Shown here one piece after another: positions 4,874-6,686 of a stretch of 6,686 nucleotides of DNA; positions within the stretch are counted from its first letter, which is position 1; the number at the start of each line of letters is the position of its first letter. The position numbers were made by a program, and so were the translations under genes. The notes beneath the pieces are model-generated. The model had not been told where the DNA came from. It ran no database searches and saw only the letters and a program-made list of their open reading frames with translations. Source of the stretch: an uncultured Erysipelotrichaceae bacterium (GTDB lineage Bacteria; Bacillota_I; Bacilli_A; Erysipelotrichales; Erysipelotrichaceae); assembly GCA_902784015.1 (NCBI GenBank), contig CACZTC010000096.1, positions 1 through 6,686 on the forward strand, in the 5' to 3' direction.

Positions 4874-6686
4874 GAAGTCACTAGTAATTAAAGATTTTTT
4901 GAATTATAAATATCCTGAGAATCTACAATATAGCCCTAATGGAGAAATATTAGCTTTTCAAGTAGGGATAGCAGATGAAAAAAAGAATAATTATAAAAGA
5001 GATGTATGGGTAGTTAAAGATGGCAAAAGTATACAGCTTAGCGCTAATATCAATACTACGATAGTTAACTGGGATGACAATGATACTTTAGTTGTAAGAA
5101 GAGATAATCCTGAAGCTAATCCACTAGTTAGTGAATTATATAAATTAAGTGTTAATGGCGGGGAAGCTAAGAAATGGCTTACTTTACCTTTTATCTTATT
5201 AGGTCTAAAGAAAGTAGATAATAATCGCTATATCGCAGAAGGCTTAATTGACGCAAATGATCCTGATGCTTATAAAGATAGTGATGAAGATAGAGAAAAG
5301 AAATTAAAAGAAATAGAGAAGAATAAAGATTATGAAATAGTTGATGAAGTGCCATATTGGTTTAATGGTAAAGGTTTTATCAATAAAAAAAGAGTAGCTC
5401 TATTCGATATCAAATTAGGCAAAGATATCAGCATAAAAAGAGTCACAAATGCTAGCTTTAATGTGGATGATTATATTTTGGAAGGTAATAAAGTATATTT
5501 CACCGGTAATAAAAAACAAATCAAAAATACTTTATACCAAAAAATATATTCTTATAATTTGACTACTAAAAAGGTAGAGACTTTATACAATAAAGAAAAT
5601 TATAGTATGCGTGGCTTATTCATGATTAAGAATCAATTATATGTTTTAGCTACAGATATGAAGGAATTCGGTCTTAATGAAACAAGTAATATCATGAAAG
5701 TCACTAAGAAAGGTTTAGAATTTGTTTTAGATCCTCATCGTCAATTACATGATAGCGTGGCTGGCGATACTATGCTCGGTGGCGGTAAAGATAGAGTTGT
5801 TAAAAATGATAATCTTTATACTTTAGCTACTGAAGATGATCATGTAGCTATATGGAAATATGATGCTTTATTAAAGAAGAAAGTATTATTTGATAAACAA
5901 GGAGCTGTTTATTTCTTGGATGCCTCAAATAAGAAAATAGCTTTCGCATATGAAACAGATTCTTCATTAACAGAAATATATGAAATGGATTTAAATGGTA
6001 AGAATATTAAGAAGCTTACTAATTTAAATGCGGAAGTATTAAAAGATAAATATGTAGCTAAACCTAATGTTGTAAATTATACTTCGGAGAATGAGAAATT
6101 ACATGGTTGGGTATTATTACCTCAAAACTTTAATCCTAAAAAGAAATATCCAGCTATTCTAGATATTCACGGAGGACCAAGATGTGTATATAGTAATATT
6201 TTCTTCCATGAAATGCAGGTATGGGCATCTAAGGGTTATGTCGTAATGTTTACTAATATTAGAGGCTCTGATGGTAGAGATGATGAATTTGCGGATATTA
6301 GAGGCAAATATGGAACTGTAGACTTCCAAAATTTAATGGATTTTGTGGATGCAGTATTAAAGAAATATCCAAATATTGATAAGAAGAAATTATGTGAGAC
6401 AGGTGGCTCTTATGGCGGCTTTATGACTAACTGGATTATTGGTCATACAGATAGATTCTGTTGTACAGTAAGTCAAAGATCCATCTCTAACTGGATATCC
6501 TTTAGTTATTTAAGTGATATCGGTCCATATTTTGGGGTTGATCAAGGTGGTGCTTTAGGTTTATTTGGTGAAAAGAATATAGAAGCAATGTGGAACCAAT
6601 CACCTTTAAAATATGCGGAAGGAATAAAGACGCCTACATTATTCATCCATAGTGATGAAGATTATAGATGTCCTTTACCAGAAGGA
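4866..6686 (+). CDS. S9 family acylaminoacyl/prolyl oligopeptidase (3' end outside the window)
   Basis: An open frame of 607 codons from the ATG at 4866 continues past the window. It begins inside the Nudix gene (ATGAATAA overlap) behind an AGAGGA site. There is no signal peptide, so it should be cytosolic. Residues 1 to about 400 look like the beta-propeller that gates substrate entry; VPYWFNGKGF followed by RVALFDI is typical of the S9C branch. The alpha/beta hydrolase domain follows: HGGP from His435 (oxyanion region), NIRGSDGRDDEFADIRGKYG, then GGSYGGFM with nucleophile Ser515, then GHTDRFCCTVSQRSISNW. HSDEDYRCP contains the probable catalytic Asp599. The catalytic His lies beyond the edge; family members are about 650-690 aa, so 45-80 residues are missing. 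The enzyme removes blocked or free residues from the N-terminus of short peptides; exact specificity cannot be read from sequence. It probably shares the Nudix promoter. Confidence 0.93.
   Translation, partial: MNKKSLVIKDFLNYKYPENLQYSPNGEILAFQVGIADEKKNNYKRDVWVVKDGKSIQLSANINTTIVNWDDNDTLVVRRDNPEANPLVSELYKLSVNGGEAKKWLTLPFILLGLKKVDNNRYIAEGLIDANDPDAYKDSDEDREKKLKEIEKNKDYEIVDEVPYWFNGKGFINKKRVALFDIKLGKDISIKRVTNASFNVDDYILEGNKVYFTGNKKQIKNTLYQKIYSYNLTTKKVETLYNKENYSMRGLFMIKNQLYVLATDMKEFGLNETSNIMKVTKKGLEFVLDPHRQLHDSVAGDTMLGGGKDRVVKNDNLYTLATEDDHVAIWKYDALLKKKVLFDKQGAVYFLDASNKKIAFAYETDSSLTEIYEMDLNGKNIKKLTNLNAEVLKDKYVAKPNVVNYTSENEKLHGWVLLPQNFNPKKKYPAILDIHGGPRCVYSNIFFHEMQVWASKGYVVMFTNIRGSDGRDDEFADIRGKYGTVDFQNLMDFVDAVLKKYPNIDKKKLCETGGSYGGFMTNWIIGHTDRFCCTVSQRSISNWISFSYLSDIGPYFGVDQGGALGLFGEKNIEAMWNQSPLKYAEGIKTPTLFIHSDEDYRCPLPEG

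Noticed and set aside
1..6686. Mycoplasma-type code with TGA read as tryptophan
   Set aside because: All genes are open under the standard bacterial code, with Trp always TGG and no in-frame TGA at expected Trp positions. TGA is simply unused as a stop in the genes seen.

Overview
The window is about 70% AT with compact genes. Every stop codon that can be seen is TAA, and tryptophan is always TGG, so there is no sign of TGA read as Trp. The lipoprotein leader, the AGGAGG-type ribosome binding sites and the TATAAT boxes suggest a low-GC Bacillota, such as a gut Erysipelotrichia- or Mollicutes-related Bacilli lineage. That placement is an inference from composition and gene style; no taxonomic marker gene is present.

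Layout. On the minus strand, from right to left, lie a small two-helix membrane protein (2954-2691), an 821-residue adenosine-deaminase-superfamily protein with a DprA/SLOG-like C-terminal domain (2653-188), and the first 34 codons of a lipoprotein (102-1, leaving the window). Diverging from the small membrane protein is a plus-strand gene for a single-pass membrane protein of unknown function (3018-3860). Its stop overlaps tail-to-tail with that of a minus-strand DNPH1/Rcl-type deoxynucleotide N-hydrolase (4261-3857). Diverging from that hydrolase, on the plus strand, are a Nudix ADP-ribose pyrophosphatase (4328-4873) and, overlapping it by 8 bases, an S9 family acylaminoacyl peptidase (4866 to the window end, cut just after the catalytic Asp).

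How it fits together. Three of the seven genes act, or look as if they act, on nucleotides: a deaminase, an N-glycosidase and a Nudix hydrolase. The last two look like ordinary nucleotide-pool housekeeping. The part most worth attention is the pair at 188-2954. The deaminase has a complete ADA metal/catalytic set, a long unassigned N-terminal region, about 100 extra residues between the first and second metal motifs, an altered 'DD' motif (Asp-Gly), and a C-terminal Rossmann-like domain resembling nucleotide-binding SLOG/DprA domains. A two-helix membrane protein is encoded directly upstream. This resembles, without matching, nucleotide-deaminating immune effectors such as RADAR RdrB and CARF-ADA (Cad1). 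No RdrA ATPase, CRISPR array or cyclase is in the window, so a defence role is a hypothesis only.

There is no gene-free stretch longer than 86 bases. I saw no tRNA, rRNA, CRISPR array, insertion sequence or attachment site.
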